64,000 nt of DNA from Bacillota bacterium. Lineage in GTDB: Bacteria > Eremiobacterota > SpSt-956 > JAKJGF01. Positions 34,387 through 44,354 of the stretch are shown piece after piece. Below the pieces are notes generated by a model that saw only the letters and a program-made list of their open reading frames with translations, ran no database searches and was not told the DNA's origin. The position numbers and the translations under genes were made by a program. The stretch's first letter is position 1. Every line of letters begins with the position of its first letter. The DNA lies in contig JAKPQU010000630.1 in assembly GCA_029555925.1 (NCBI GenBank), positions 5,118 through 69,117 on the forward strand. The letters run 5' to 3'.

Positions 34387-35238
34387 ATGAAAATAAAAGA
34401 AATACTCACATGGGCGGAAGACAGAATATATAAAGGTACTTCCTCTGATATACCGGCACGAGAAGCTGAAATACTTCTGGAATATATACTCAAAATAAGC
34501 CGCGAAAAGCTTTATATAAAATTATATGAAGAATTTCCTTCAGAATATCTTGAAAGGTATAAATCTGCAGTAATAGAGAGAGCGTCAGGGAAACCTCTGT
34601 CTTACATAACTCACACAAAAGAATTTATGTCTCTTCCGTTTTTTGTAAATCCTTCTGTATTAATCCCGAGACCTGACACGGAAATTCTCGTAGAAGAAGT
34701 AATCACTATAGCAAAAAACATAAAAAATCCGGTCATACTTGATATGGGGACTGGCTCCGGATGTATAGGTTTAACTATTGCCAGTTATTTAAAAGAAAGT
34801 TCTGTATGTGTCACAGATATATCTTCCGAAGCAATCGCCATAGCAAAAAAAAATGCAGAAAATCTATCCCTGAGGTCAGTTTCTTTTTACTGCGGAGATC
34901 TATTCGAGCCTGTAGAGGGACTTGATTTTGATATTATCGTATCAAATCCTCCCTATATAGCTTATGAAGAAATGAACAGTATTTCAAAAGAAGTAAAAGA
35001 CTATGAGCCCTGTACAGCCCTTTTCAGCTCAGAAAAAGGGTTATTTTTCTATAAAAAAATAATCTCTCAGTCAAAAAATTATTTAAAAAAAGAAGGCTTT
35101 CTGGCTTTCGAAACAGGCATAGGACAGGCAGAACAGGTGAGTAATTTAATGAAAATCCATAATTTTAAACACATAAAGATCATAAAAGATTTAAGCGGTA
35201 TAGAAAGAGTTGTTACAGGGATGCATAGTGAGCAGTGA
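34387..35238 (+). CDS. prmC: Release factor glutamine methyltransferase
   Basis: The protein has 283 residues. PrmC methylates the glutamine of the GGQ motif in release factors using SAM. It shows IPRPDTE (93-99), the SAM-binding loop DMGTGSG (119-125) and the catalytic NPPY (187-190) followed by I. It has normal length and domain order: a helical N-terminal domain, then a class-I methyltransferase. It lies 142 bases after prfA, separated by heptamer repeats, and no clear Shine-Dalgarno remains. The last residues (His-Ser-Glu-Gln-stop) come from GTGAGCAGTGA-type repeat sequence. Confidence 0.95.
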   Translation: MKIKEILTWAEDRIYKGTSSDIPAREAEILLEYILKISREKLYIKLYEEFPSEYLERYKSAVIERASGKPLSYITHTKEFMSLPFFVNPSVLIPRPDTEILVEEVITIAKNIKNPVILDMGTGSGCIGLTIASYLKESSVCVTDISSEAIAIAKKNAENLSLRSVSFYCGDLFEPVEGLDFDIIVSNPPYIAYEEMNSISKEVKDYEPCTALFSSEKGLFFYKKIISQSKNYLKKEGFLAFETGIGQAEQVSNLMKIHNFKHIKIIKDLSGIERVVTGMHSEQ

Positions 35239-35364
35239 GCAGTTAGTAAGAGTCACCTACTATAATCGTAACGCGTAACGCGTGACGCGTTACGCGTAAA
35301 ATTCACTCTTCATCCTTCACTTTTCACTCTTCACTCTTCACGACTCACGACTCACTTTTCACTG
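35227..35364. repeat. Heptamer arrays that terminate two convergent genes
   Basis: GTGAGCA units hold the prmC stop. CGC-class units with a GCGTTACGCG palindrome form the centre. Reverse TTCACTC and CGACTCA units extend into the 3' end of the minus-strand membrane gene, coding its final residues and stop. Confidence 0.85.
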
Positions 35365-36910
35365 TTACTCTGCCTGAAGAGTAAACGGCCAATCTGTCTT
35401 TTTCATTAAAATTCTTTAATTCCAGTAAAAAACTGTTCTTTTTAAAATCAAAAACTGTATAATCATCATTAAAAAATGTACTCTCTATATTATTAGTATT
35501 TGCATTCATAAAAATCGCTTTTTTGTCGGAGAGGCCAACACGATAGATACCGGGAGATTGTACCAGAACCGTGGTAATTTTATCATCACTGTTATAAAGA
35601 GAATTAAACAAAATAATTTTAATTTTTTTAGTATCCATATCTTTTCTAAATAAAGAAATCGCATTATGCAAGCCATTTCTATAAATATAGGCACCGTGGA
35701 AATTATCCGGGAGACAGGGAATAAACAATCTGCCAGGAACATTTAATGCTGTTAAATCAAACAATATATTTCTGGATATACAGGAGGCTGTATGCCAGTT
35801 ACAGTCAGTATAATAAAGTGACATACCGGAGAGTAAGACTGCTGCTACCATAAACACAATAATAAATTTTCTGTTGATCTTCAGAGATATAATCACAGAG
35901 GACAGATATATGGACATAAAACATGAAGGTAAATATAACAATCTGGTTCCCTGAGTATCTATATTCGAAACTCCTAAATTAAGGACAGGTAAAATAGAAA
36001 TAATAGAAAGAAAGATAAGAAATAAATAAAATGTTCCCGTAACTCTATTATGTAACATAGAAATAAGTGAAATGAGAACAATCATCGCTACTATTCCGGC
36101 CAGAGCAAAAGACCAGTAAGCTTCGGGAAGAGGCGGCAAAAAAACCATGCATGGATAGAAAATAAGCTTCATAAAATGGACCAAGGTAAAATTAAAATGA
36201 ACCTTTGCACCGTATCCTCCTATAAAAGTTCCTAACTGTATATATCTGACCGGAAGATATAAAATAAATATAATACCATACAGGAAGGGTAATAAAAAAC
36301 TCTTCTCACATCCTGTTAAATAATAATATAACTCACAGGAACCTATTATTAAAGGATAAATAATAACAGATTCTTTAGAACACAAAGCAACAAAAAATAA
36401 GAGAAGAGATATGATGATATAAGATGTTTTATACTTGGTTCTGTACATTAAATACCATAGAAATGAAAAAAGACAGAAAAAAGTAGCAAAAAGGTCTGTT
36501 CTTCCTGATATCCACGAAACAGCCTCTGTATGGGAAGGAAGGGTTAAAAAGATAAAACCGGAAAATACCGGTATTGCCATTTTATGAAAACAGGCCAGCC
36601 CCGGCCTGTCAGTTAAACATACAGCTATTAAACACAGCAAAAATGCATTACAGCTATGGACTAAAATATTAGTTATATGATAACCATAAGGATTTAATCC
36701 CCATAATTTATAATCGGTATATAGACTCAACATAATTACAGGTCTGAAAAAACCGCCATGTCCTCTGAACCACATACTGAAAGGTCCGAAATTGGACACA
36801 GAATGGATAAGGTCGAAATCATCTGACAGGAAAAAATCGCCCAGAACATTGGAATAAAGCAAAAATCCACTCGCTATGAATATAAAAAATAAAATTACAT
36901 ATTTTCTCAT
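35345..36910 (-). CDS. Polytopic GT-C-like membrane glycosyltransferase
   Basis: The protein has 521 residues with about ten to twelve membrane segments. The first (5-24) is followed by a loop with the paired acidic residues SDDFDLIHS (about 29-37), the usual catalytic/metal position of GT-C enzymes that use lipid-phosphate sugars. GHGGFFRPVIML and GLNPYGYHITNILVH follow, as in dolichyl-phosphate-mannose-type and TMTC-like transferases. The C-terminal ~110 residues form an extracytoplasmic domain. The acceptor is unknown. The last residues (Val-Lys-Ser-Glu-Ser-stop) are encoded by a heptamer array. Confidence 0.75.
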   Translation of the reverse strand: MRKYVILFFIFIASGFLLYSNVLGDFFLSDDFDLIHSVSNFGPFSMWFRGHGGFFRPVIMLSLYTDYKLWGLNPYGYHITNILVHSCNAFLLCLIAVCLTDRPGLACFHKMAIPVFSGFIFLTLPSHTEAVSWISGRTDLFATFFCLFSFLWYLMYRTKYKTSYIIISLLLFFVALCSKESVIIYPLIIGSCELYYYLTGCEKSFLLPFLYGIIFILYLPVRYIQLGTFIGGYGAKVHFNFTLVHFMKLIFYPCMVFLPPLPEAYWSFALAGIVAMIVLISLISMLHNRVTGTFYLFLIFLSIISILPVLNLGVSNIDTQGTRLLYLPSCFMSIYLSSVIISLKINRKFIIVFMVAAVLLSGMSLYYTDCNWHTASCISRNILFDLTALNVPGRLFIPCLPDNFHGAYIYRNGLHNAISLFRKDMDTKKIKIILFNSLYNSDDKITTVLVQSPGIYRVGLSDKKAIFMNANTNNIESTFFNDDYTVFDFKKNSFLLELKNFNEKDRLAVYSSGRVTVKSES

Positions 36911-36989
36911 ATAAATACTGTTATGTCCTCTCGTCAGGGGTTATACGTTACGCATCAAGCTTATAGTGAGTAGTGAGTTAAATCACACA

Positions 36990-38705
36990 TTATGAGCCGA
37001 ACAGTCTGGCCCAGAAACTTTTATGACCTTCCATCTGTTCCAGGGTTAATTCAATTTCCTGTTTCACACCTGGCCCGGCAGTTTTCCTGAGGAGCTTCAG
37101 AGCAGGCACAGCAATTTTATTGCCAATTTTTTTCAGGGATTTTATAGTCAGAAGCTGCACTTCAGCAGATTCATCCTGCAACATATCAATCAGAGCAGAA
37201 AGAGCCTTCTCGTCATGCTTGTTGCCCAGTGCTTCTATAGCAGCCAGTTTCACTGGCAGGTCATCTGTTTTCAGAGATTCCACGAGAGGTGTTACAGTAT
37301 CTCCATGACTTATTATCCCCAGTGATTTTATAATGTTTACTTTTAAATCTTTTTCTTCGAGGAATTTTATTAACATATTACAGGCAGAAGGACTGCCGGT
37401 GGATGCAATAGCTTTTACCGCCAGTTCCTTTATTTCCATATCCTTAAGTTCCATGGCATGTTGAAACATATCAATCATGTCTTCCCCGGCACCGAGTTTA
37501 TTTATAGTTTTAAGTATTTCCTTTTTTACCTCCATACAGGGAGTAGAAATAAATATGTCCTGCAATAGAGGAATAGAATCTCTATCATTGAGTTTTCCAA
37601 GGGCTCTTATAATCAGTTTCTGGAATACCGGGTTACTTGAGTTCAGTTCATTTCTTAATCTATCCAGCCCGTTATCTGTTAAATGTCCTATATCAAAAAA
37701 TATTTCTACAACAAGATCCTGCGTTATTTCATCAGCTCTGTTAAGTTCTTCTGCAAGGGGCAGAAGAGATGAAGAACAGATAAAAAAAATGGAATCTCTC
37801 ATAACTTTAAGTGTTTTTTCACTGTTATTTTTTAATTCCCTTACAAGAAATTTCACAGCCCTGTCACTTTTTATTTTCCCGAGACATTTTGCAGCAATTG
37901 TTCTTATATTTTCATTTTCACTTCCGAGGGCTTTTATAAGTTCATCGACTGAAGGTTCTCCGATTTTCATCAATGCATCTGCTGCAAGTCTGTTTTCTAT
38001 AACCTCTACCAGGGGTTTTACAGACGGTATGCCGATCTTCACAAGACCATCTGCCGATGATGTGGCTACATTCAGAAATTTATCGTCAAGTTTTTTTATG
38101 AGCACAGGAACAGAACTTTCATCACCTATCTCACCAATGGCAATAGAAGCAAGCCTCCTCACATTTACATCACTGTCTTCTTCAAGGGCCTTTGTCAGTT
38201 CATCTAAAGCCTTCGGCTCTTTAATCTGCCCCAGAGATGTTGCAGCAGCACTTCTGACTTCGGGATCCCTGTCATGCAACATTGTAATAAGACAGTCAAC
38301 GGATCTGACACTGCCTATTTCTCCAAGAGCTTTTATGGCAGATACCCTTGCTGTCTCATCTTTTAATGTTTCAATCAGAGGCTCAACGGCTATGTCAGAA
38401 CCTATATTACCAAGTGCTTCGGAGACGGCATTTTTCATTCTTGTTTTACCTTTTTGCAACATTTTTATGAGTATATCCAGGGAGTCTTTTTCCTTTAAAT
38501 GCCCCATGGTCTTTATAATAGAAAATTTTACTTTTTTAAGGGTTTCAACGTTTATATGAGGAGGAAATTGTTCAATTTCGAGAAATGTCAGGAGTTTTCT
38601 TATATCCTCATTATTTCGTGTCTCTTCTATTTCTTTTATAGCTTTTAAAAGGTCCTGTATATTGTCTTCAGTAAGGTTATTCAGTAAAATATTTATATCT
38701 TCCAT
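36990..38705 (-). CDS. Cytoplasmic HEAT-repeat protein
   Basis: About 571 residues, built of some sixteen HEAT-like repeats (such as AVEPLIETLKDETARVSAIKALGEIG and DPEVRSAAATSLGQI). There is no signal or membrane segment, unlike the exported HEAT protein at 30606-32849. This is a protein-binding solenoid; the partner is unknown. I prefer ATG 38705, which begins EDINILLNNLTEDN, over ATG 38759. The upstream codons contain an unlikely Phe-Phe-Phe run from an A-rich tract, and neither start has a good ribosome site. There is a sixfold lower density of repeats in the middle third (residues 300-400). Confidence 0.8.
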   Translation of the reverse strand: MEDINILLNNLTEDNIQDLLKAIKEIEETRNNEDIRKLLTFLEIEQFPPHINVETLKKVKFSIIKTMGHLKEKDSLDILIKMLQKGKTRMKNAVSEALGNIGSDIAVEPLIETLKDETARVSAIKALGEIGSVRSVDCLITMLHDRDPEVRSAAATSLGQIKEPKALDELTKALEEDSDVNVRRLASIAIGEIGDESSVPVLIKKLDDKFLNVATSSADGLVKIGIPSVKPLVEVIENRLAADALMKIGEPSVDELIKALGSENENIRTIAAKCLGKIKSDRAVKFLVRELKNNSEKTLKVMRDSIFFICSSSLLPLAEELNRADEITQDLVVEIFFDIGHLTDNGLDRLRNELNSSNPVFQKLIIRALGKLNDRDSIPLLQDIFISTPCMEVKKEILKTINKLGAGEDMIDMFQHAMELKDMEIKELAVKAIASTGSPSACNMLIKFLEEKDLKVNIIKSLGIISHGDTVTPLVESLKTDDLPVKLAAIEALGNKHDEKALSALIDMLQDESAEVQLLTIKSLKKIGNKIAVPALKLLRKTAGPGVKQEIELTLEQMEGHKSFWARLFGS

Positions 38706-38898
38706 AAATTTTTCAGTATTACAATCTCCGTACATATGCCGAAAAAAAAAGGACGGCAAATAATATTCTTTCTCCGGGTGAGAAAAATCTTCTATAATAT
38801 TCGTAATTTTTATTCCAACTTCCTGCTTTTATAAATAAATATAAAATTCAGGTAAGGATATCGACTTTATGAATGGATAGTGTTAAAATTATAAGGAT

Positions 38899-38988
38899 GT
38901 GAAGGGTGAGTCGTGAGTTGTGAGTCGTGAAGAGTGAAAAGTGAAGGGTGAAGGGTGAAAGGTGAAATTTACGCGTCACGCGTCACGA
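38899..38988. repeat. GTGA array leading into the first ATP-grasp gene
   Basis: About eleven direct units (GTGAAGG, GTGAGTC, GTGAGTT, GTGAAGA, GTGAAAA, GTGAAAG) followed by reverse CGCGTCA units next to the Shine-Dalgarno of the ATP-grasp gene. The rest of the 38706-39005 gap is AT-rich with nothing else supported. Confidence 0.83.
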
Positions 38989-39005
38989 GAAAGAGAGGTT
39001 ATTAT

Positions 39006-40352
39006 ATGAACTCGTACGAAAAACTTATAAAAGAAATGATAGATAATCAGGAACAGACATTGAATATGTACGAAGAGCTAAAGGAAGAGCTGAGAATAAG
39101 AAAATGTGTATTTGAAGGAGAACCGTTCAAACTTGCTCTTGTCCCTTTGATCCTGAAAAAGAAAGATATAGATCTTCTTACATATGTATCGGAAATTTTA
39201 TACAAAATTATAAATAAAATAATCATGGCTTCATCCTGTGATAACAATATGGAACCATATTTTTCCTACAAAGATATACCGGCAGAATGGATTTCTGTTG
39301 ATAAAGGATATAAAGAACATGCAGTAATTACAAGACTGGATGCCCTCTATGACGGGAAAAACCTGAAATTTCTCGAATTTAACACAGACAATCCCGGCGG
39401 GAAAGGATGGAATGATATATTTGAAGAGATAGTTCTCTGCCATGGTGCCTACAGAGAATTATTCCCTTCCGGCATAAGCCTCCACAGGAAGTCCGTAGTA
39501 GACGGCCTGTTTAAAGCGGTCATGAAAAGTTCTCTGGATTTCTGGGGACCCGGAGAAAAACCGTCTGTTGCTATTATTGACTACAGAGAATCCCGGTTTC
39601 TCGGAGACGGAGAGATAGTAAAAGATTATTTTCTGTCACAGAATGTACATACCGAACTGGTAGATCCGAGAGATTTTTATTATATAAATGATCGGCTTAA
39701 ATATAAAGGAACAGTCTATAATACCGTTATAAGATGTGTAAAATCACAGGAATTTCTGGAACATCCAAAAGAACTGGAGAATTTCATAAAAGCCTATATG
39801 AAAGGTCATGTATGTATGGTGAATTCTTTTAAATCACTACTGGGCAGTGAGAAATCACTTTTAGCCATGTTATGCAAGATGAGTTTCCACCATTATTTTA
39901 CGGCAAAAGAAAAAGAGATTATACACAATTACATACCCTGGACAATTACACTCGGTGATAAAGAAGTTTACTCCAGAGAAGGTAAAAAAATGGAAACAAA
40001 AAACTTTCTTATTAAAAACCAGGAAAAATTTGTCATGAAACCTTCATGGGGTTACGGAGGAAAAGGAGTTGTACTGGGGAAACATATGTCATCAGATGAC
40101 TGGAAGGAAGCTGTTTATAAATACGGAGTAGATTCTTCCTGGATAGCACAGGAATATGTGGAAATCCCGAAAATTGAAATCCCTGTTATAAATAACGGTC
40201 ATGTTGAAATAGCTTCCAAATATTTCAACCTGAGCCCCTATGTATTCGGCGGAACATATGTGGGCTGCCTGGGAAGGATGTCAGATTCACCGGTTATAAA
40301 TGTCTCTGCCGGCGGAGGAATCATACCTGTAATGAAAGAGGAAGAAATTTGA
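39006..40352 (+). CDS. Circularly permuted ATP-grasp enzyme (glutathionylspermidine-synthase-like), copy 1
   Basis: The protein has 448 residues. LEFNTDNPGG (123-132) and the glycine-rich loop KPSWGYGGKGV (345-355) match the ATP-grasp fold of glutathionylspermidine-synthase-like and circularly permuted ATP-grasp proteins. These form amide bonds between a carboxylate, activated as acyl phosphate, and an amine. The C-terminus SAGGGIIPV is shared with the second such enzyme at 54519-55955. The substrate is unknown. ATG 39006 has GAGAGG upstream. An extension back to 38955 would begin with heptamer-encoded residues and is rejected. The next gene follows after 53 bases. Confidence 0.75.
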   Translation: MNSYEKLIKEMIDNQEQTLNMYEELKEELRIRKCVFEGEPFKLALVPLILKKKDIDLLTYVSEILYKIINKIIMASSCDNNMEPYFSYKDIPAEWISVDKGYKEHAVITRLDALYDGKNLKFLEFNTDNPGGKGWNDIFEEIVLCHGAYRELFPSGISLHRKSVVDGLFKAVMKSSLDFWGPGEKPSVAIIDYRESRFLGDGEIVKDYFLSQNVHTELVDPRDFYYINDRLKYKGTVYNTVIRCVKSQEFLEHPKELENFIKAYMKGHVCMVNSFKSLLGSEKSLLAMLCKMSFHHYFTAKEKEIIHNYIPWTITLGDKEVYSREGKKMETKNFLIKNQEKFVMKPSWGYGGKGVVLGKHMSSDDWKEAVYKYGVDSSWIAQEYVEIPKIEIPVINNGHVEIASKYFNLSPYVFGGTYVGCLGRMSDSPVINVSAGGGIIPVMKEEEI

Positions 40353-40405
40353 GTAAAAACACAGAAACATTTCTGTAAAAAAGATTATAATGAAAGAGGC
40401 ACAAA

Positions 40406-41812
40406 GTGAGTAAGAAAAATAGAAAAATCTCTGTAAAAGAAAATGATTTTATTGAGAAAAATTATAAACTTATATTCCGGGGAATAACCATAGCGGGCTT
40501 AATTATTCGTATTTTTTTACTTGGATTGCCTTCTTCATGTTTTTATCCCTATGATCACCTGACTAACTATGTCTGGTGGCGTCATTCTGTAGAACATGGC
40601 ATTCTGCAGGACTATGGCTATAATCGAAGTGATTATAAATCTACCTGGAGAGAAGCTCAAAAAATTCAGGTTAAGGAGCCAGTATATGGCCCTGACGGAA
40701 AACTTTATCAACCGGGAGATATTATAGAGATACCTGCACAGGAATATACAGCAAGACCAATTAATTATCCTCCTCTGGCAGCCTATATTACACACATTCA
40801 GGGTCTTGCTCACAGAGCTATTGATGAAAAAATGGAACCTCTTACATTAACGGCATGGCTGGTGCTTGAAATTCCTTCATATATATGTGACTGGCTTTTA
40901 GCACTTGGCTCTATGTTGATAGTAAGCCAGTGGAAGAACAGACAGTCAGGCCTTATAGCCTATTCACTCATGTGGTTTTCTCCTGCCATTGTGTTGACAG
41001 GAGTTCTATGGGGTCAATGTGATAGCTGGTTTCTTGCACCGGCAGTCTGGTCGATACACTTTTGCTTAAAGGAACAATGGTTACTGGGAGGAATAATGTG
41101 GGCTACAGGTCTTATGATAAAACCTCAAACATTACTTATGGCTCCGGCACTGGCATATTTTTTCTTTACCGGACATAAGATAAAAGGTTTTATTATTTAT
41201 GTATTATCCGCACTGACAGCCATATTATTATTGGCAGCTCCTTTTATGTGCACATCAGGTATGGCATGGTTTTATAACAGTTATGTCTTTAGTTTTGTCG
41301 AACTATTGCCTTATAGCACGTTAAAGGCTTTTAATATATGGATGATTGATCTTATAAGATGTCATAATACAGATATTAACATGCTGATATTCGGCATATC
41401 TAAAAAATCGTGGGGACTGTTCTTTGTAATTACAGGATTACTTACATCATTATTTATTTGCTGGCATAAATATAAAAACAATAAAATGGCTTTACCTGCA
41501 CTGGTAGGGCTCATATTTGCCATTACTTTTTTATTCCCTACAAGAGCACATGAAAGATATATAATTTATTTTTTACCTTTTTTATTAATCTCTTCTTTCC
41601 TGGAAGGACATTTATGGGGAATATTTACAGGTTTTTCAATAATAGCTGTCTTCGAGACAACACACCATATATGGTTAAGAACTGATCTTAATCTCATACA
41701 TGCCAGTTCACAGACCCTGACATTTCTCTGGATATTAAGTATTATAAATTTAGGTTTATTCTTTTACTGGCTTTATGTTTTGTGGCATAATAACTCTACA
41801 GAGGAAATTTAA
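40406..41812 (+). CDS. Polytopic GT-C-type glycosyltransferase (ALG6/GT87-like)
   Basis: The protein has 468 residues with about ten membrane segments. After the first segment comes a loop with YPYDHLTNYVWWRHSVEHGILQ (acidic and His residues where GT-C catalytic residues sit). PINYPPLAAYITHIQGL, a WGQCDSWFLAPAVW block and LMIKPQTLLMAPALAYF complete the pattern. Related enzymes use polyprenyl-phosphate sugars at the outer face of the membrane. The start is GTG at 40406 with AAAGAGG six bases upstream. It is linked to ATP-grasp copy 1 in the same direction, but a functional connection is uncertain. Confidence 0.75.
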   Translation: MSKKNRKISVKENDFIEKNYKLIFRGITIAGLIIRIFLLGLPSSCFYPYDHLTNYVWWRHSVEHGILQDYGYNRSDYKSTWREAQKIQVKEPVYGPDGKLYQPGDIIEIPAQEYTARPINYPPLAAYITHIQGLAHRAIDEKMEPLTLTAWLVLEIPSYICDWLLALGSMLIVSQWKNRQSGLIAYSLMWFSPAIVLTGVLWGQCDSWFLAPAVWSIHFCLKEQWLLGGIMWATGLMIKPQTLLMAPALAYFFFTGHKIKGFIIYVLSALTAILLLAAPFMCTSGMAWFYNSYVFSFVELLPYSTLKAFNIWMIDLIRCHNTDINMLIFGISKKSWGLFFVITGLLTSLFICWHKYKNNKMALPALVGLIFAITFLFPTRAHERYIIYFLPFLLISSFLEGHLWGIFTGFSIIAVFETTHHIWLRTDLNLIHASSQTLTFLWILSIINLGLFFYWLYVLWHNNSTEEI

Positions 41813-41828
41813 ATTTTAGAATTTAAGT

Positions 41829-41942
41829 CGTCGTGACGCGTAACGCGTGACGCGTGACGGGTTTAATCCCTGCGCATCACGCATTACGCTTTACGCATTA
41901 CGAGGTCATTATTTATGGATAGTTATGAAACTAACTATATTT
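41829..41942. mobile_element. MITE-like element, copy C (nearly identical to 15238-15338)
   Basis: CGC heptamers, a CGGGTTTAATCCCTG palindrome, reverse CATTACG units and the right arm GTTATGAAACTAACTATA (41923-41940). About 105 bases align with copy B at 15238-15342 with few differences. Compared with copy B the terminal ATGCTCACCTCAGT is missing. Confidence 0.65.
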
Positions 41943-42000
41943 AGATAAATTACCTCTACATAATTTTTATCTAAAGCTTTATTTTACGACATTAAAACGG
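41942..42000. repeat. Leader block duplicated at 46158-46217
   Basis: AGATAAATT-CCTCT-CATAA...CTTTATTTTA-CATTAAAA aligns over about 58 bases with 46158-46217. It forms the 5' leader of the YfhO gene here and abuts MITE-like copy D there. Confidence 0.6.
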
Positions 42001-42010
42001 GAGAAAATAT

Positions 42011-44353
42011 ATGAAGCAACACAGTCTTAACAACAGGCAGAAAAACAATAATGGAATATTGAAAAATCATATATTACTGGCAGGTATTATAATATTTATT
42101 ATTACTTTGCTCATGTTTTGCGATGTCTTATTTACAGATAAAGAAATAGTTCTTTCAAGTTATGGCACAGACCTTACCAATTATTTTCTCGGATGCAGAA
42201 AGTTTGGTTTTAATAATCTCAAAGGCGGAAATCTTCCTTTATGGTGTCCCAGTATTTATTCCGGTGTCCCTTTTATGGGAGGGTTTCAATCAGCCTTACT
42301 TTATCCGTTAAATCTATGTTATTTATTCCTGCCACTTATTAAAGCTATAAATTTTAGCGTAGCACTCCATATTTTTCTTGCAGGATTTTTTATGTATCTC
42401 TGGACATCATACAGGAAATTAAATTTTACTGCCTCTATTGTTTCATCCATGCTTTTCATGTTCTGCGGTGCCCATTTTACCCATATTTATGCAGGTCATA
42501 TATCCGATCTATGCACTATGACCTGGGGGCCTTTATTATTTTTATCGGTAGATGGTTTTTTAGAAAAACCTTCGTGTAAATGGTTTTTAACCGGTATATG
42601 TGCTATTGCCATGCAAATTCTGGCAGGACATCCTCAATATATGTTCTATACCTTTGTAGCTGTTGTAATTTACATAGCATTCTCTGCAGTCAGAACAGAG
42701 AAGCGTTTGATAAAAGTATCCGGTATTATAGCAATGTATGCTACAGGAACGGCTATATCAGCCTTTCAACTGTTCACAGGTATATTATCTTCATCGGAAA
42801 CATTGAGGAGCGGCAGTGTAACATATAAATTTGCATCACAGCACTCTTTCCCTCCGGAAAATCTTATTACCTTCCTGTCTCCAGGATTCTTCGGTCTCAT
42901 AGATTTTCCTTACTGGGGCCGTTCCTATTTCTGGGGAACCGCCATTTTTATCGGTATAACAGGGTTAATTCTCGTAATATACGGAGCCATTTACGCGGAT
43001 AAAAATGTAAAAAAATATTCTGTATATATGATTGTTATTCTCCTGATTCTGGCTATGGGGGCCAATACACCTTTATTTAAACTTCTTTACAATTTTGTAC
43101 CGGGATTTAACAGGTTCAGAGGACTTGAAAAATTTACCTATCCTGCATCTTTGTTTATCATTCTTATGGCAGGTATCGGTTTGGACCATCTCATAAAAAT
43201 CAGACAGGTCAGCAGAAAAATGACAATTACCCTTTTTATCACAGGGATCACTGTATTTATTGCAGGACTGATGCTCTGTTTATCATCATCAGGGCCCGAA
43301 CCTCCTGTGTGGTGGATGAATTTTACAAAATTCGTAAACATTACCGATATTTCACGTCCCCGTTCCGATTTTTATGTAACTAATGAATTCATGTTACAGG
43401 CAGCTCTTGTAGCCGGTAAAAGCCTTATTATGTCATCTATTATGGTCATGTTTATTTCATTCCTGTTTTTCCTTATAAAATATAATAAAAAAATGGTATA
43501 TGTCATTGCATCTGTTGCTATCATTGAAGTCATTGTTTTTGCCTTTTCCGTGAGAGCCTCTTTTGATATAAGGTCCACTCATTTTTATGAAATGGAAAAA
43601 TTTGTCTCTTCTCATCCCGGAGATTACAGGGTTTTAGAGATTATAAATCCCAATCTCGGTATGTTTACAGGTATGAAAGATATATGGGGGCATGAGCCGA
43701 GTTGCATAAAACGTTATGCAGAATTTATGGCTTTCACGCAGGGCAGGGATGTTAACGATGTGGCTGAATACTTTGCATTTAATAAAATTCATCCCCTCTT
43801 TTCGATGGTCAGATGTCAGTATATATTTTCTCCGGAGAACAATCAGATGAAGGTTATGGAATTACCCGATCCTATGTCGAAACTGGAATTAATCGGGGAA
43901 TATGAGGTTATAAAAGAGAGGGATAAAATCTTTACCGCTATGGGAGAACCGTCATTTAATCCGAGACAAAAAGTAATTCTTGAAACAGAACCTGATATTA
44001 AACCGGTTAAAACCCGGAATAAAGGATATGCAAACATTCTTCAGGAAGGAACGGATTTCCTTACTATTGAAGCAGAAACATCCGAACCGGCTATTCTCCT
44101 GATTACTGACTCATACAGTAAATACTGGCAGGCAAAATCTTTAGACGGAAGCTGTCAGAAGACGTATCATGTTATGCCTGCAAATTATATATTGAGGGCT
44201 ATCCCTGTTTCCGGAGGTCATCATCTGCTGAGAGTTGAATATTTGCCGCCATTATATGAGGCAGGTAAATGGATATCTATAGTGACATTGATAATTTATA
44301 CCGGTCTCGTTGTATGGTATTTTGTATGGATTCGCAGAAAGGTTCAGCCCTAA
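42011..44353 (+). CDS. YfhO-family membrane protein
   Basis: The protein has 780 residues. A dozen or more membrane segments are followed by an extracytoplasmic C-terminal domain (about 530-755) and a final membrane helix (about 755-775). The pattern matches the YfhO family of GT-C glycosyltransferases (DTD-like TDLTNYFLGCR loop after the first helix, LPLWCPSIYSGVPFMG, LAGHPQYMFY). Bacillus YfhO glycosylates lipoteichoic acid. In Gram-negative relatives the acceptor is not defined. The preceding leader is the duplicated block at 41942-42000. It converges with the next GT-C gene with one base between stops. Confidence 0.82.
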   Translation: MKQHSLNNRQKNNNGILKNHILLAGIIIFIITLLMFCDVLFTDKEIVLSSYGTDLTNYFLGCRKFGFNNLKGGNLPLWCPSIYSGVPFMGGFQSALLYPLNLCYLFLPLIKAINFSVALHIFLAGFFMYLWTSYRKLNFTASIVSSMLFMFCGAHFTHIYAGHISDLCTMTWGPLLFLSVDGFLEKPSCKWFLTGICAIAMQILAGHPQYMFYTFVAVVIYIAFSAVRTEKRLIKVSGIIAMYATGTAISAFQLFTGILSSSETLRSGSVTYKFASQHSFPPENLITFLSPGFFGLIDFPYWGRSYFWGTAIFIGITGLILVIYGAIYADKNVKKYSVYMIVILLILAMGANTPLFKLLYNFVPGFNRFRGLEKFTYPASLFIILMAGIGLDHLIKIRQVSRKMTITLFITGITVFIAGLMLCLSSSGPEPPVWWMNFTKFVNITDISRPRSDFYVTNEFMLQAALVAGKSLIMSSIMVMFISFLFFLIKYNKKMVYVIASVAIIEVIVFAFSVRASFDIRSTHFYEMEKFVSSHPGDYRVLEIINPNLGMFTGMKDIWGHEPSCIKRYAEFMAFTQGRDVNDVAEYFAFNKIHPLFSMVRCQYIFSPENNQMKVMELPDPMSKLELIGEYEVIKERDKIFTAMGEPSFNPRQKVILETEPDIKPVKTRNKGYANILQEGTDFLTIEAETSEPAILLITDSYSKYWQAKSLDGSCQKTYHVMPANYILRAIPVSGGHHLLRVEYLPPLYEAGKWISIVTLIIYTGLVVWYFVWIRRKVQP

Positions 44354-44354
44354 T

